Source: Desulfobacteraceae bacterium
GTDB taxonomy: Bacteria; Desulfobacterota; Desulfobacteria; Desulfobacterales; Desulfobacteraceae
DNA: 6,953 nucleotides
Direction: 5' to 3'
NCBI GenBank assembly: GCA_023140455.1
Contig: JAGLLQ010000531.1
Location: 1-6,953 of the forward strand
This document shows positions 6,507-6,953 of this stretch, piece after piece (the first letter of the stretch is position 1; every line of letters starts with the position of its first letter). A model generated the notes under the pieces. That model was not told the origin of the DNA and searched no databases. It saw only the letters and a program-made list of their open reading frames with translations. Both the position numbers and the translations under genes were made by a program.

Positions 6507-6953
6507 TTAACGATCATTTTCTAAAAGCAGCTTTTTAAGATCATCTGGTTTAAAATCAAGATATGTGAATATTTTTTTTTCCAGCATGTGAGTTTTATTT
6601 TTCATAAAATCAAAATGTTTAATAAACTCTTTATTTGTAACATATCTTTTGTATATATAATCAAGACGTTTATCAAGCGGGACAACTGCATCATGTAGAA
6701 CTCTTTTATCAGAATAGTTAATTATTTCAGCCTCAATCACAGGAGGAGTATCATTATAATTGTCGAGAAAGACATGCTGTCTAACGATATCACCTGTTTC
6801 AGGAAACCCAAGGTCTAAAAGTAGCTTTCCCCCAGTTTCAGAATGTTTTTCTTCTGTTGCAAGGCTTTGTGTTTTTGTAATATCGTGTAATAATGCTGCT
6901 GATTTTGCAAGCTCAATGTTTAGCTCAGGGAAGGTTTTTTTCAGGTGATAGCA
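6507..6953 (-). CDS. HD-domain phosphohydrolase, C-terminal 148 residues (5' end beyond the window)
   Basis: Reading the minus strand from the window edge gives one open frame of 148 residues that ends at TAA 6509-6507. It begins inside an HD domain. Counting from the first visible codon, the HD pair is H23-D24 (in ALLHDITK), further histidines are H37 (in KHSETGG) and H60 (in VRQH), and D82 (in NYSDKRV) is a likely last metal ligand. This is the usual layout of a metal-dependent HD phosphohydrolase, acting on nucleotides or other phosphate esters; the substrate cannot be told. The last 50 residues are basic and helical. A GTG at 6740 starts a shorter reading, but it falls after the catalytic histidines and is not the real start. 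In related bacteria such HD domains can be fused to other domains, and what precedes this one is unseen. Its stop is one base from the stop of the convergent GTPase gene. Confidence 0.85.
   Translation of the reverse strand, partial: CYHLKKTFPELNIELAKSAALLHDITKTQSLATEEKHSETGGKLLLDLGFPETGDIVRQHVFLDNYNDTPPVIEAEIINYSDKRVLHDAVVPLDKRLDYIYKRYVTNKEFIKHFDFMKNKTHMLEKKIFTYLDFKPDDLKKLLLENDR

Noticed and set aside
6760..6948. Plus-strand open frame of 62 codons
   Set aside because: It is opposite the HD domain, whose catalytic motifs are readable on the minus strand right to the window edge.

Overview
The window is AT-rich chromosomal DNA from a Gram-negative-type bacterium. The gene set (a tRNA-Gly/tRNA-Cys pair with encoded CCA ends, a fused ManC, a YqgE/AlgH protein, a large dynamin-like GTPase, a class III cyclase and an HD-domain protein) and the protein style suggest a low-GC deltaproteobacterium (Desulfobacterota). 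That placement is inference from overall impression, not from a marker gene. No insertion sequence, CRISPR array, phage gene or plasmid function is visible.

Layout. Positions 1-106 hold the 3' end of a tRNA-Gly and a complete tRNA-Cys(GCA), both on the + strand. Two separately spaced minus-strand genes follow: a small TFIIB-type zinc-ribbon protein (218-523) and a class III nucleotidyl cyclase (787-2088) with a coiled-coil-like N-terminus, an altered active site and an unassigned C-terminal region. A 279-bp AT-rich divergent region (2089-2367) separates the cyclase from a + strand cluster. That cluster is manC (2368-3795, bifunctional GDP-mannose pyrophosphorylase/phosphomannose isomerase), yqgE/algH (3788-4324, overlapping manC by 8 bp) and a 717-residue dynamin-family GTPase (4352-6505). 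The GTPase gene meets a minus-strand HD-domain phosphohydrolase gene tail to tail, with one base between the stop codons; that gene runs off the right edge of the window.

How the genes may work together. ManC supplies GDP-mannose for exopolysaccharide, LPS or glycoprotein synthesis. YqgE/AlgH is translationally tied to it by the overlap, and the GTPase follows after 27 bp, so the three are probably co-transcribed from a promoter just upstream of manC. A shared envelope theme (polysaccharide precursor, AlgH-type protein, membrane-remodelling GTPase) is plausible but unproven. The most interesting points are the substituted cyclase active site with its unassigned tail, and the solitary dynamin-like GTPase with an irregular G4 motif in the manC-yqgE operon. 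I do not see convincing evidence of a new defence or mobile system.
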